A stretch of 64,000 bases of DNA from Streptomyces sp. NRRL F-2580 (GCF_000720115.1 NZ_JOIR01000029.1:1-64000); one strand, 5' to 3'. Counted from the stretch's first letter, positions 43,712-54,341 are shown. Notes: generated from the sequence alone by a model not told the origin. A program made the numbers and translations.

Positions 43712-44026
43712 TCAGTGGTGGACGGGGTGTTCGGCCTCGGCTGTCCGGGGATCGGGCACCCGGCCGGCCGGCGACGCACCCTCGTGGGAGGCGGGCTCCC
43801 CGGCGCGTGCCGGGGCCGCGGAGGTCCCCGAACGGGCCGCATGACGGCCGCGGCGCCGCGGCACGGGCACGGTGAGGGCGACGAGCAGACCCAGGGCGAG
43901 CGCGGCTGCGGAGATGACCGCGACCCCGAGCCCGGTACTCGTCTGCGACAGCAACAGCATGGCGATCGTCGACACGATGACCGTGGCGGATCCGTAGGCG
44001 AGCTGTGCGGCAGTCGGACGCGGCAT
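43712..44026 (-). CDS. Small two-helix membrane protein
   Basis: The protein has 104 residues from the ATG at 44026, with GAGGACGG upstream. There are two hydrophobic helices (about 8-28 and 32-50), then a basic stretch and a polar, disordered tail with His. No family is recognised. Convergent with the RDD gene. Confidence 0.7.
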   Translation of the reverse strand: MPRPTAAQLAYGSATVIVSTIAMLLLSQTSTGLGVAVISAAALALGLLVALTVPVPRRRGRHAARSGTSAAPARAGEPASHEGASPAGRVPDPRTAEAEHPVHH

Positions 44027-44442
44027 GGCGATATCCGTCCTCGGGAGGGGAGGGGGAGTCGGCTCAACTAGGTCGCGCGTCAAGTGACTCTACGACGGGA
44101 GATGCCCGAGAGGAACCGCCGGTAAGCGTGACCTAACACACGGTGCCGGAGCACGGGGGGCGCACGGCATCATTTTTCCGCGCCGCACCGGAGGGGGAAA
44201 TGGGGACGGGACGGACCTCCGACGGGGTCGGGAAGGGCCCTTCGCCCCGTATGGCAGGGGAACGTCCGGATAGCGGAACTGCCTGACCGCATAGTGCAGT
44301 TGTAAGGCGCAAGTCAAGGTCTGTCTTTTCTTGCTTCTCTCCGGTCAAATGTCGTCACTTGAGACGCGCGCCGCGCGGAACCCCCCGCTCCTATGGAGAA
44401 GTTCCGACCTACGTCGCGGCCGCGGGAGGGGAACGACATCAA
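44027..44442 (+). other. Promoter region of secreted protease
   Basis: This 416-bp gap separates the divergent small membrane protein and the metalloprotease. It is somewhat AT-richer around 44280-44360 (TCTTTTCTTGCTTCTC) than the genes and probably holds the protease promoter. No gene or clear repeat is seen. Confidence 0.55.
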
Positions 44443-46854
44443 GTGACCAGCAATTCCGCCAGACGGCGTGCAATCCGTGCTGCCGCCGTCACCGTGACCA
44501 TGGCTGCTTGTGCGACAAGCGCCACCTTCTTCAGCGTTACCGCGGCCCAGGCCGACATCAAGGGGCCGGGCGCCCCGGCGGCCGACCGGCAGGACCCGAC
44601 GGCTCCCGCCAAGGTCGTCGAGCACGACCTCAAGGGCCCGTTCAGCGAGCAGCAGGCCCAGCAGCGCAAGGCCGCTCTGGACCAGGTGCTCCAGGGCAAG
44701 AAGGACATCGAGCAGCGCGGCGCCTCGAAGGTCGTCAAGCTCGACGACAAGAAGTACGTCGAGCTCGGCCGCGAGCGGACCGACAAGATCTTCACGATCC
44801 TCGTGGAGTTCGGCGACCAGGTCGACAACACGACCATGTTCGACCCGGACGGCCCCGGCCCGCAGCCGGCGGTCCCGAAGTACGGCGGCACCCCCGGTCC
44901 GCTGCACAACACGATCGCCCAGCCGGACCGTGCGAAGGACAACAGCACCGCCTGGCGCAAGGACTTCAGCCGCGAGTACTTCCAGGACCTGTACTTCGCG
45001 TCGGGTGAGGGCAAGGACTCGCTGAAGACCTACTACGAGAAGACCTCCTCGGGCCGTTACTCGGTCGAGGGCGAGGTCGCCGACTGGGTCAAGGTCCCGT
45101 ACAACGAGGGGCGTTACGGCTCCAACTACTGCGGCCAGACCAACTGCTCCAACGTGTGGGACACCGTCAAGGACGGCGTCCTCGCGTGGACGGAGGCCCA
45201 GAAGAAGGCCGGGAAGACCGACGCGCAGATCAAGGCGCAGCTGGCCCAGTACGACCAGTGGGACCGCTACGACTTCGACGGCGACGGCAACTTCAACGAG
45301 CCCGACGGCTACATCGACCACTTCCAGATCGTCCACGCGGGCGAGGACGAGTCGGCCGGCGGCGGCGTGCAGGGCACCACCGCGCTGTGGGCGCACCGCT
45401 GGTACGCCTACGGCACCGCGGCGGGCAAGACCGGCCCGGACAACAACAAGGCCGGCGGCACCCAGATCGGCGACACCGGCATCTGGGTCGGCGACTACAC
45501 GATGCAGCCCGAGAACGGCGGCCTCGGCGTCTTCGCGCACGAGTACGGCCACGACCTCGGCCTGCCCGACCTCTACGACACCACCGGTGGCGGCGAGAAC
45601 AGCGTCGGCTTCTGGTCCCTGATGTCGGCCGGTTCCTGGCTCGGCACCGGCAAGGACTCCATAGGCGACCTCCCGGGCGACATGAACGCCTGGGACAAGC
45701 TCCAGCTGGGCTGGCTGAACTACGACACGGCGAAGGCCGCGACGAAGTCCACCCACAAGCTGGGCGTGGCGGAGTTCAACACCAAGGACAAGCAGGCCCT
45801 GGTCGTCGAGCTGCCGAAGAAGAAGGTCCAGACGGACGTCGTCGCGCCCGCCGAGGGCTCCGCCCAGTGGTGGAGCGGCATGGGTGACGACCTCAAGAAC
45901 ACCCTCACCCGCTCCGTGGACCTGACCGGCAAGAAGTCCGCCGCGCTGTCCCTCAAGGGCTGGTGGGACATCGAGGCCGACTACGACTACCTCTACACCG
46001 AGGTGTCCACGGACGGTGGCGCCACCTGGACCGCCCTCGCCGGCACCGCCGACGGCACGGCCATCCCGGCCGACGCCTCCGGCAGCCCGTCGCTCACCGG
46101 TGTCTCGGGTGCCTGGAAGAACCTGAACTTCCCGCTCGACGCCTACGCGGGCAAGAAGGTCGACCTCCGCTTCCGCTACCAGACGGACGGCGGCGCGGGC
46201 GGCAAGGGCTTCACCGCCGACGCCGTGACCCTCACCGCGGACGGCTCCGCGCTGTTCACCGACGGCGCCGAGAACGGCGACAACGGCTGGACCGGCAAGG
46301 GCTTCTCGCGCATCGGCGCCAACTTCTCCAAGGAGTACGCGCAGTACTACCTGGCCGAGAACCGCCGCTACGTCTCGTACGACAAGACCCTCAAGGTCGG
46401 CCCGTACAACTTCGGCTTCGGCAACACCAAGCCCGACTGGGTCGAGCACTACCCGTACCAGGACGGCCTGCTCATCTGGCAGTGGGACACCAGCCAGAAG
46501 GACAACAACACCAGCGTCCACCCGGGCCAGGGTCTGATCCTCCCGATCGACGCCAACGCCAAGCCCATGAAGTGGGCCGACGGCACCCTGCTGCGGAACA
46601 AGGTCCAGCCGTACGACGCGACCTTCAGCGCTTACTCGACGGACGCGTTCACGCTGCACAAGAACGGCGAGTCGCTCTTCCTGAAGCCCAAGCCCGCCAA
46701 CCTGGTCTTCGACGACCACAAGGGCAAGTACTTCTACGACGAGAACCCGACCGGATCGGTGAAGGTCACTGACACCAACACCAAGATCAAGATCCTGAAG
46801 GAGACCTACGACGGTGAGGTCATGACCGTCGAGGTGGGCCCCTCCTCGAAGTAA
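44443..46854 (+). CDS. Immune inhibitor A-like secreted metalloprotease (M6)
   Basis: The protein has 803 residues from the GTG at 44443. An N-terminal signal peptide (basic start, hydrophobic 13-35, TAAQA cleavage) is followed by a propeptide and the M6 catalytic domain with HEYGHDLGLPD near residue 366, the extended HExxHxxGxxD zinc motif. Asp-rich calcium loops (DFDGDGNFNEPDGYIDH) precede it. C-terminal beta domains include an MAM/VEG-like region (YTEVSTDGGATW). It is a zinc endopeptidase exported to the medium. A terminator follows. Confidence 0.95.
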   Translation: MTSNSARRRAIRAAAVTVTMAACATSATFFSVTAAQADIKGPGAPAADRQDPTAPAKVVEHDLKGPFSEQQAQQRKAALDQVLQGKKDIEQRGASKVVKLDDKKYVELGRERTDKIFTILVEFGDQVDNTTMFDPDGPGPQPAVPKYGGTPGPLHNTIAQPDRAKDNSTAWRKDFSREYFQDLYFASGEGKDSLKTYYEKTSSGRYSVEGEVADWVKVPYNEGRYGSNYCGQTNCSNVWDTVKDGVLAWTEAQKKAGKTDAQIKAQLAQYDQWDRYDFDGDGNFNEPDGYIDHFQIVHAGEDESAGGGVQGTTALWAHRWYAYGTAAGKTGPDNNKAGGTQIGDTGIWVGDYTMQPENGGLGVFAHEYGHDLGLPDLYDTTGGGENSVGFWSLMSAGSWLGTGKDSIGDLPGDMNAWDKLQLGWLNYDTAKAATKSTHKLGVAEFNTKDKQALVVELPKKKVQTDVVAPAEGSAQWWSGMGDDLKNTLTRSVDLTGKKSAALSLKGWWDIEADYDYLYTEVSTDGGATWTALAGTADGTAIPADASGSPSLTGVSGAWKNLNFPLDAYAGKKVDLRFRYQTDGGAGGKGFTADAVTLTADGSALFTDGAENGDNGWTGKGFSRIGANFSKEYAQYYLAENRRYVSYDKTLKVGPYNFGFGNTKPDWVEHYPYQDGLLIWQWDTSQKDNNTSVHPGQGLILPIDANAKPMKWADGTLLRNKVQPYDATFSAYSTDAFTLHKNGESLFLKPKPANLVFDDHKGKYFYDENPTGSVKVTDTNTKIKILKETYDGEVMTVEVGPSSK

Positions 46855-46880
46855 TTCGGTAAAACCGCAGGTCAAAGCAT

Positions 46881-46916
46881 GATCGGCCGTCGCCCTCTAG
46901 CGGGCGGCGGCCGATC
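46881..46916 (+). terminator. Protease terminator
   Basis: A 15-bp stem (GATCGGCCGTCGCCC, one G-T pair) closes a 6-nt loop 26 bp after the protease stop. Confidence 0.8.
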
Positions 46917-46966
46917 GCGTTTAGATGCCCGGTACGAGTTTCTTATTGACGGGGGAGATGACAGCC

Positions 46967-47269
46967 ATGCCCGGTGGAGGTTTCGTCAGATTGCCAGGCG
47001 GCAGCGTGGTCGTGGCGCTCACGCTGCCGAGGCCCTGCGGAGAGGGTGGAAATGTTCGCGTGCTGGTGCACGCCGCGAACCGGGCCCGCGCCCTGACCAG
47101 GCTGCGGAACCTCGGGATGCGGGCGGTGTACCTGCGGGGCAACGCGCACCCGCCGACGCCGGACGAGGTCACGGCCGTCCTGCACCACCCGGACGGCCTG
47201 CTGTGGCGCGGCGCACCCGACCGCGCGCAGGAGCTCTGGCACCCGATCCGGGCCCTGCTGGGGACCTAG
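46967..47269 (+). CDS. Small conserved-looking hypothetical protein
   Basis: The protein has 100 residues from the ATG at 46967, spaced 9 nt after GGGGAG; an ATG at 46958 is too close to that signal. It shows alternating beta strands and helices (VRVLVHAANRARALTRLRNL, RAVYLRG). There is no signal or membrane helix. The family is not recognised. Convergent with pncA. Confidence 0.65.
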   Translation: MPGGGFVRLPGGSVVVALTLPRPCGEGGNVRVLVHAANRARALTRLRNLGMRAVYLRGNAHPPTPDEVTAVLHHPDGLLWRGAPDRAQELWHPIRALLGT

Positions 47270-47283
47270 GGACGCGTGGGGGC

Positions 47284-47955
47284 CTACGCCGGCTCTTGGC
47301 CGCCCTCGCCGCCCTCGCCGCCCTGGCCGCCCTGGCCGTCCTCGGCGCCCTCCTGGCCGTCACCGCCCGGCTTGTGGCCCACCAGGGTCACGCCCGCCGC
47401 ACGGAGCTCCTCCAGGGCCCGTGCGGTGGTGTGCGGGGCGACGGCGGCCGTCAGGTCCAGCAGGACCCGGGTGGCGAAGCCGGCGCGGGCGGCGTCGAGG
47501 GCGGTCGCCCGGACGCAGTGATCGGTGGCGATCCCGACCACGTCCACCTCGGTGACGTGCCGGTCCCGCAGCCACTCGCCGAGCGTCGCCCCGTTCTCGT
47601 CGGCGCCCTCGAAGCCGCTGTAGGCGGCCTCGTACGCGCCCTTGTCGAAGACGGCGGCGACGGCGCCCGAGGCGACGGCGGGGGCGAAGTTCGGGTGGAA
47701 GCCCACGCCCTCGGTACCGGCGACGCAGTGGACGGGCCAGGAGTTCTCGAAGTCCGGTTCGGCGGGCGGGTGCGCGAAGTGCGACCCGGGGTCGACGTGG
47801 TGGTCGCGGGTGGCGACCACGTGCCGGTACGCGGGCGTGGCCTGGCCGATGTACTCGGTGACGGCGGCGGCGACGTCGGCTCCGCCGGCGACCGCGAGGC
47901 TGCCGCCTTCGCAGAAGTCGTTCTGTACGTCGACGACGATCAGTGCGCGGTGCAT
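47284..47955 (-). CDS. pncA: Nicotinamidase
   Basis: The enzyme hydrolyses nicotinamide to nicotinate in NAD salvage. The protein has 223 residues from the ATG at 47955. Isochorismatase-fold triad: Asp9 (VVDVQNDF), Lys105 (FDKGAYEAAY) and Cys147 (ATDHCVRAT); metal-binding region RDHHVDPGSHF. The last ~27 residues form an unusual Gly/Glu/Gln repeat tail (GGDGQEG...GGEGGEGG) encoded by a 9-bp DNA repeat. It pairs with pncB just upstream on the same strand, giving nicotinamide to nicotinate mononucleotide. Confidence 0.93.
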   Translation of the reverse strand: MHRALIVVDVQNDFCEGGSLAVAGGADVAAAVTEYIGQATPAYRHVVATRDHHVDPGSHFAHPPAEPDFENSWPVHCVAGTEGVGFHPNFAPAVASGAVAAVFDKGAYEAAYSGFEGADENGATLGEWLRDRHVTEVDVVGIATDHCVRATALDAARAGFATRVLLDLTAAVAPHTTARALEELRAAGVTLVGHKPGGDGQEGAEDGQGGQGGEGGEGGQEPA

Positions 47956-48015
47956 GACGTTGTCCTTCGGCTCGATGTCTCTGTGCGGCTGTGCTGTATG
48001 GCGGCTGCCCCGCGT

Positions 48016-48062
48016 GGGGGCTCTGCCCCCGGACCCCCGCGCCTCAAACGCAGGCGGGGCCG
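48016..48062. repeat. Dispersed intergenic repeat upstream of pncA
   Basis: GGGGGCTCTGCCCCC hairpin followed by GCGCCTCAAACGCAGGCGGGG, a member of the family seen at 32087, 42354, 54359 and 54471. It lies between pncB and pncA, where it may attenuate or terminate the pncB transcript. Confidence 0.75.
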
Positions 48063-48192
48063 GGATTGCCCTGCCGGCAAGCCGAGCCACGCCGGGCAGG
48101 CGGCCTCGGCCCGATCCGGCCCCGCCGGCGGGTGAGGCGCGGGCGCGGAGCGCCGTAGGGTCCGGCGCGGAGCCCCGGCTGCGGAGCCCCGG

Positions 48193-49521
48193 CTACGCGT
48201 ACTCCGTCGGGAGCACGGCCTCGCCGCGCGACAGCTGCGCCGCGGACAGCGGCAGCCGCGCGAGGGCGGCGCGGTGGCGGTCGCGCGCGGCCTCCAGCGG
48301 CTCGCGGGCGACCACCTCGCCGGCCTTGACCAGCTGGGTCAGGAGCTGGTGGTCGGCCAGGGCCGACGGGACCGGCCCGGTCCCGACGACCTCCGCCTCG
48401 GCGATCCCCTCCGCGTCCACCCGCCGCGCCGCCCACTTGCGGCCGCCGATGGAGGTCTTGCCGCCCGAGGACTTCTTCGCCACCGGGGCCAGCGCCGCCT
48501 TCGGGTCGGCCGAGGTCGCCCGCGCCACCAGCTTGTAGACCATCGAGCACGTCGGGTGCCCGCTGCCCGTCACCAGCTGCGTGCCCACCCCGTACGCGTC
48601 CACCGGCGCCGCCGCCAGCGAGGCGATGGCGTACTCGTCCAGGTCCGAGGTGACCACGATCTTCGTCGCCGTCGCCCCCAGCTCGTCCAGCTGCTGCCGC
48701 ACCCGGTGGGCCACCAGCAGCAGGTCACCGGAGTCGATCCGGACCGCGCCCAGGTCGGTGCCCGCCAACTCGACGGCGGTGCGGACGGCCTCGGCCACGT
48801 CGTAGGTGTCCACCAGGAGCGTGGTGCCCCGGCCCAGCGAGGCCACCTGCGCGGTGAAGGCGTCCCGCTCGCTGTCGTGGACCAGCGTGAAGGCGTGCGC
48901 GCTCGTGCCGACCGTCGGGATCCCGTACCGGAAGCCGGCCGCCAGGTCCGAGGTGGAGGCGAAACCGCCCACGTACGCGGCCCGCGACGCGGCCACCGCC
49001 GCCAGCTCGTGCGTGCGCCGCGCGCCCATCTCGATCAGCGGGCGGTCGCCCGCCGCCGAGGACATCCGGGAGGCGGCCGCGGCGATCGCGGAGTCGTGGT
49101 TCAGGATCGACAGGATCACGGTCTCCAGCAGCACGCACTCGGCGAAGCTGCCCTCGACGCGCAGCACCGGCGAGCCGGGGAAGTAGACCTCGCCCTCCGG
49201 GTAGCCCCAGATGTCGCCGGAGAAGCGGTACGAGGCCAGCCAGTCCAGGGTGCGCATGTCGACGACGGCCCGCTCGCGCAGGAACTCCAGCACCGCGCTG
49301 TCGAAGCGGAAGTTCTCCACCGCGTCCAGCACCCGCCCGGTTCCCGCGACCACCCCGTAGCGGCGCCCCTCGGGCAGCCGCCGGGTGAAGACCTCGAAGA
49401 CCGAGCGGCGGTCGGCGGTGCCGTTGGCCAGCGCGGCCTGCAGCATCGTGAGCTCGTAATGGTCCGTGAAGAGCGCTGTCGACGGCACGTCCACCGGCAG
49501 GCCCAGGTCCGCAGGGTTCAT
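48193..49521 (-). CDS. pncB: Nicotinate phosphoribosyltransferase
   Basis: The enzyme forms nicotinate mononucleotide from nicotinate and PRPP. The protein has 442 residues from the ATG at 49521. It shows STALFTDHYELTMLQAAL at the N-terminus, FEVFTRRLPEGRRYGV, the GTSAHAF segment, DTYDV and AVRIDSGDLLLVAHRVR. Length and order match the family. Divergent from clpS; upstream of pncA on the same strand. Confidence 0.95.
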   Translation of the reverse strand: MNPADLGLPVDVPSTALFTDHYELTMLQAALANGTADRRSVFEVFTRRLPEGRRYGVVAGTGRVLDAVENFRFDSAVLEFLRERAVVDMRTLDWLASYRFSGDIWGYPEGEVYFPGSPVLRVEGSFAECVLLETVILSILNHDSAIAAAASRMSSAAGDRPLIEMGARRTHELAAVAASRAAYVGGFASTSDLAAGFRYGIPTVGTSAHAFTLVHDSERDAFTAQVASLGRGTTLLVDTYDVAEAVRTAVELAGTDLGAVRIDSGDLLLVAHRVRQQLDELGATATKIVVTSDLDEYAIASLAAAPVDAYGVGTQLVTGSGHPTCSMVYKLVARATSADPKAALAPVAKKSSGGKTSIGGRKWAARRVDAEGIAEAEVVGTGPVPSALADHQLLTQLVKAGEVVAREPLEAARDRHRAALARLPLSAAQLSRGEAVLPTEYA

Positions 49522-49601
49522 GTCACGGATGCTAGCGCACATCTCGTCAAAGTGACGAGATGTAGGACCCGTTTGTGCGACGGGCCCTTCGCGGTGGCAG
49601 C

Positions 49602-49916
49602 ATGGGACAAGTGAGTGTTGCTCCTGTAGAGATCGAACGCACCGAATCGGCCGAAGAGACCTTCGCGGTCCCCGAACCCGACGTCCCCTGGGTGACCCTG
49701 GTGCACAACGACCCGGTCAACCTCATGAGCTACGTGGCGTACGTGTTCCAGGCGTACTTCGGCTATTCGAAGGACGTGGCGCACAAGCTGATGCTCGATG
49801 TCCACCACAAGGGGCGGGCGGTCGTGTCCAGCGGCACCCGCGAGGAAATGGAGCGCGACGTGCAGGCCATGCACGGCTACGGCCTGTGGGCGACCCTCTC
49901 CCAGGACCGCAACTGA
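49602..49916 (+). CDS. clpS: ClpS adaptor of the Clp protease
   Basis: ClpS hands N-degron substrates to the Clp ATPase. The protein has 104 residues; the ATG at 49602 was chosen, with the GTG at 49611 possible. An unstructured N-terminus is followed by the ClpS fold: [35 protein letters not shown] and [16 protein letters not shown]. The stop overlaps the next start, coupling it to the DUF2017 gene. Confidence 0.95.
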   Translation: MGQVSVAPVEIERTESAEETFAVPEPDVPWVTLVHNDPVNLMSYVAYVFQAYFGYSKDVAHKLMLDVHHKGRAVVSSGTREEMERDVQAMHGYGLWATLSQDRN

Positions 49917-50515
49917 TGGGCGGCACGTTCCAGCCCCTGACGGGCGGCGGCGCCGCCATCGCGCTCGACGAGATCGAGATCTCCATCCTGCGCTCCCTGG
50001 CCGTCCAGATGCTCGAACTGATCGGCCCCGGCGAGCCCGAGCCCGCCGAGGACGCCGACCCGCTCGCCGCGCTGTTCGCCGAGGGCCCCTCCGAGCCCCC
50101 GTCCGATCCGGCGCTGGCCCGGCTCTTCCCCGACGCCTACGGAGGCCCGGACGGGCCGGGGCCGAAGGAGGACCCGGAGGAGCTGCGCGCCCACTCGGCG
50201 GAGTTCCGCCGCTTCACCGAGAACGACCTGCGCACCCGCAAGCGGGAGGACGCGCTGGCCGTCGTGCGCAGCCTGGACGGGCTCACGCCGGCCGGCGACG
50301 GGGCGGCGGTGCTGGAGCTGACCGGGGAGCTGCCGCTGCGCTGGCTCGGCGCGCTCAACGACCTCCGCCTGACCCTCGCGGCCCGCCTCGGCATCGTCGA
50401 GGACGACGAGAGCGCTGCGCTGTTCCGGCTGCCGGACGACGACCCGCGCAAGCCGATGGTGATGGCGTACCTCTGGCTGGGCGGTCTCCAGGAAACCTTG
50501 ATCGAAACCCTCTGA
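49916..50515 (+). CDS. DUF2017 family protein
   Basis: The protein has 199 residues from the ATG at 49916, which overlaps the clpS stop. DUF2017 pattern: IALDEIEISILRSLAVQMLEL, DPALARLFPDAY, FRRFTENDLRTRKREDALAV and RWLGALNDLRLTLAARLG. DUF2017 genes typically follow clpS in actinobacteria, so a role in the Clp pathway is suspected but unproven. A terminator follows at 50569. Confidence 0.9.
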   Translation: MGGTFQPLTGGGAAIALDEIEISILRSLAVQMLELIGPGEPEPAEDADPLAALFAEGPSEPPSDPALARLFPDAYGGPDGPGPKEDPEELRAHSAEFRRFTENDLRTRKREDALAVVRSLDGLTPAGDGAAVLELTGELPLRWLGALNDLRLTLAARLGIVEDDESAALFRLPDDDPRKPMVMAYLWLGGLQETLIETL

Positions 50516-50833
50516 GAATCCTCAAGAGGGAACACCGTTCGCTCAGCGGACGCTCAAATCCGGATAACGATCAGATCACCGCCATGCGGTGATCTGATCC
50601 TTTCATTTGCCTTTGTCCAGATTTTTTAGTGCCCTCCGCCACTTTTCTCCCCCTCCGGCAGTCGTAAGCCCGTGATAAATCTTCACGACTGCCGAAGGGA
50701 CGCCACCCATGTCCCCCGGCTCGCTTGGACCGGCGGACCGCCGGCGTGCAACTCCATCCGTATCCGGGGGGATCGAGGACCCGATCCGCAGCCAGTCAAG
50801 GCGCGGGTCGGCGTGGAGAAAGGCGCACCAGAC
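50516..50833 (+). other. Gap with terminator and permease promoter
   Basis: This 318-bp gap contains the strong hairpin at 50569-50599, then an AT-rich stretch (TTTCATTTGCC, 50601-50640) and the upstream region of the permease. No gene is supported. Confidence 0.65.
50569..50599 (+). terminator. 14-bp stem terminator after DUF2017
   Basis: A perfect 14-bp stem (GATCAGATCACCGC and complement) with loop CAT is followed by CTTTCATTT. This is a textbook intrinsic terminator. Confidence 0.9.
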
Positions 50834-52273
50834 ATGACCTCTGTGCAGGTCGAGCAGCACGGCAACACGCCCGGCGAGGGCACTCAGGGCGAGGGCGGCG
50901 AGGGCTACCACCGCTCGCTCGGCGCCCGCCAGATCCAGATGATCGCGATCGGCGGAGCCATCGGCACCGGCCTGTTCCTGGGCGCCGGCAAGGCGATCTC
51001 CAAGGCCGGACCGAGCCTGATCCTGGCCTACGCGATCGCGGGCCTGGTCATCTTCTTCATCATGCGGGCCCTGGGCGAGCTGCTCATGTACCGCCCCGTC
51101 TCCGGCTCCTTCTCGGACTACGCCCGCGAGTTCCTGGGCCCGTTCTGGGGATACGTCACCGGCTGGACGTACTGGCTGTTCTGGGTGGTCACCGGCATCA
51201 CGGAGGTCACGGCCGCCGCGCAGTACATGTCGTACTGGACCCACGACAGCTTCCCGCAATGGGCCTACGCGCTGATCTTCACGGTCATCCTCTACGCCGC
51301 CAACCTGATCTCCGTGAAGCTCTTCGGTGAGCTGGAGTTCTGGTTCTCCATGGTCAAGGTCACCGCCATCGTCGGCATGATCCTGATCTGCGCCGGCATC
51401 CTCACCATCGGCTTCTCCGACGCGGCCGACACCGCCACCGTCACCAACCTGTGGAACGACGGCGGCTTCTTCCCCAAGGGCATCGGCGGCACGCTGATGA
51501 CCCTGCAGATCGTCATGTTCGCCTTCCTCGCGGTCGAGCTGGTCGGCGTCACCGCCGGCGAGTCCAAGGACCCCGAGAAGACCCTGCCCAAGGCCATCAA
51601 CACCGTGCCGTGGCGCATCGCCGTCTTCTACGTCGGCGCGCTGATCATGATCCTGTCGGTCGTCCCGTGGACGAACTTCCAGCCGGGCGTCTCGCCCTTC
51701 GTCGCCGCCTTCGAGCGCATGGGCCTCGGCATCGGCGCGGCCATCGTCAACTTCGTCGTGCTGACCGCCGCCCTGTCCTCCTGCAACTCGGGCATGTACT
51801 CCACCGGCCGCATGCTGCGCGACCTCGCGCTCAACGGACAGGGCCCGAAGTTCTTCGCCAGGCTCACCAAGAGCGGCACCCCGCTGGTCGGCACCACCTT
51901 CTCCGCCGCGCTGATGCTGGTGGGCGTCTGGATCAACTACGTCGCCCCGGGCAAGGCCTTCGACTACGTCGTCTCCTTCGCCACCATCTCCGGCATGTGG
52001 GCCTGGATCATGATCCTCGTCTGCCAGATCCGCTACCGCGCCAAGTCGGACCGCGGCGAGCTGCCCGCCTCCCCGTTCAGGGCGCCGGGCGCCCCGTACA
52101 CGAGCTGGTTCGCCCTGCTCTTCATCGGCATGGTCATCGTGATGATGGGCGCCGACAAGGACTCCCGCGTCTCGCTGTACTGCGCCCCGCTGTGGGGCCT
52201 GATCCTGGGCGTCTCGTACCTGGTGATGAAGTCCCGCGACCCGCGCGGCGCGGCCTTCACCAAGGCCTCGTAG
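50834..52273 (+). CDS. APC-family amino acid permease
   Basis: The protein has 479 residues from the ATG at 50834, with GGAGAAAGG upstream. The APC (AAT) signature RSLGARQIQMIAIGGAIGTG begins helix 1. About 12 hydrophobic helices follow, with GELLMYRPVSGSFSDYA after helix 2 and GESKDPEKTLPKAI in the middle. It is similar to AnsP/CycA-type proton symporters; the substrate is not determinable. A terminator follows at 52348. Confidence 0.92.
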   Translation: MTSVQVEQHGNTPGEGTQGEGGEGYHRSLGARQIQMIAIGGAIGTGLFLGAGKAISKAGPSLILAYAIAGLVIFFIMRALGELLMYRPVSGSFSDYAREFLGPFWGYVTGWTYWLFWVVTGITEVTAAAQYMSYWTHDSFPQWAYALIFTVILYAANLISVKLFGELEFWFSMVKVTAIVGMILICAGILTIGFSDAADTATVTNLWNDGGFFPKGIGGTLMTLQIVMFAFLAVELVGVTAGESKDPEKTLPKAINTVPWRIAVFYVGALIMILSVVPWTNFQPGVSPFVAAFERMGLGIGAAIVNFVVLTAALSSCNSGMYSTGRMLRDLALNGQGPKFFARLTKSGTPLVGTTFSAALMLVGVWINYVAPGKAFDYVVSFATISGMWAWIMILVCQIRYRAKSDRGELPASPFRAPGAPYTSWFALLFIGMVIVMMGADKDSRVSLYCAPLWGLILGVSYLVMKSRDPRGAAFTKAS

Positions 52274-52347
52274 CACCCGAAGACCGTGAGTCCCGGCCGC
52301 CTGCCACGGCCGGGAACCGCGCTCCCACGGACCTTGTGTCCACCATG

Positions 52348-52386
52348 CGGGCCCTTCCGTACCACTCCTCGGTACGGAAGGGCCCG
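52348..52386 (+). terminator. 16-bp stem terminator after permease
   Basis: A perfect stem of CGGGCCCTTCCGTACC with its complement closes a 7-nt loop, 20 bp before the mec start. Confidence 0.8.
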
Positions 52387-52405
52387 TCTGCTTATCCTGT
52401 CGCTC

Positions 52406-52828
52406 ATGCTGACCCTCACCCAGGCCCTGTACGACCAGATCGTCGAGCACGCCCGCCAGGACCACCCCGACGAGGCGTGCGGCGTCGTGGCCGGCCCGGC
52501 GGGCACCGGCCGCCCCGAGCGGTTCATCCCGATGCTCAACGCGGCCCGCTCGCCCACGTTCTACGAGTTCGACTCGAAGGACCTGCTGAAGCTCTACCGC
52601 GAGCTGGACGACCGGGACGAGGATCCGGTGATCGTCTACCACTCGCACACCGCCACCGAGGCCTACCCCTCGCGCACCGACGTCACGTACGCGAACGAGC
52701 CGGGCGCGCACTACGTCCTCGTCTCGACGGCGGACAAGGACGGCCTCGGAGAGTTCCAGTTCCGCTCGTACCGGATCGTCGACGGCGTGATCACCGAGGA
52801 AGAAGTGCAGGTCGTCGAGGCCTACTGA
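52406..52828 (+). CDS. mec: JAMM metalloprotease Mec
   Basis: In the CysO pathway, Mec releases cysteine from the C-terminus of the CysO carrier protein. The protein has 140 residues. The JAMM motif is complete: upstream Glu in DEACGVVAG and HSHTATEAYPSRTD (HxH-x7-SxxD). It precedes cysO and cysM with the leader-peptide region in between. Start at 52406; a frame extension to 52286 crosses the terminator and is not used. Confidence 0.93.
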   Translation: MLTLTQALYDQIVEHARQDHPDEACGVVAGPAGTGRPERFIPMLNAARSPTFYEFDSKDLLKLYRELDDRDEDPVIVYHSHTATEAYPSRTDVTYANEPGAHYVLVSTADKDGLGEFQFRSYRIVDGVITEEEVQVVEAY

Positions 52829-52905
52829 CCACCATGTGAGCGCATGGCGTCCACGATGCGGGATCACACTCCAAACCGGGGACCGGGAATCGTTAACATG
52901 ACCGC

Positions 52906-53013
52906 ATGGTTTCCCACGACGTGAGCATCGAGACGCCCGGCAGGCTGCTGCTCGTGGCGCGGCTGCACGTCGACCTGTGCCGCCTCGCCAGTGCCATCTG
53001 TCCTGCCGTCTGA
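52906..53013 (+). CDS. Cysteine leader peptide upstream of cysO
   Basis: A 35-residue open frame beginning MVSHDVSIETPGRLLLVARL and ending with two Cys codons (LCRLAS, AICPAV). Its HVDLCR...SAIC core matches the putative leader peptides recalled upstream of actinobacterial sulfur-assimilation genes, where Cys codons sense cysteinyl-tRNA supply. It ends 90 bp before cysO, with G/C-rich inverted words in the gap. It suggests attenuation of cysO-cysM by cysteine. Confidence 0.75.
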   Translation: MVSHDVSIETPGRLLLVARLHVDLCRLASAICPAV

Positions 53014-53103
53014 GCACCAGAGCCCCTCTGCGCGGGGGGCCGACGAACCGCGCGCCGCACGTTCCTCACGCCCCTGCTTACGCCCTGACGACTGGAGACA
53101 GCC

Positions 53104-54341
<1,238 letters not shown>

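Noticed and set aside
44314..46875. 853-residue minus-strand frame opposite the metalloprotease
   Set aside because: Shadow of the M6 protease gene; low-complexity Val/Leu/Arg/Gly text.
46879..48135. 418-residue + strand frame over pncA
   Set aside because: Shadow of minus-strand pncA and the small gene at 46967; no domain and no start signal.
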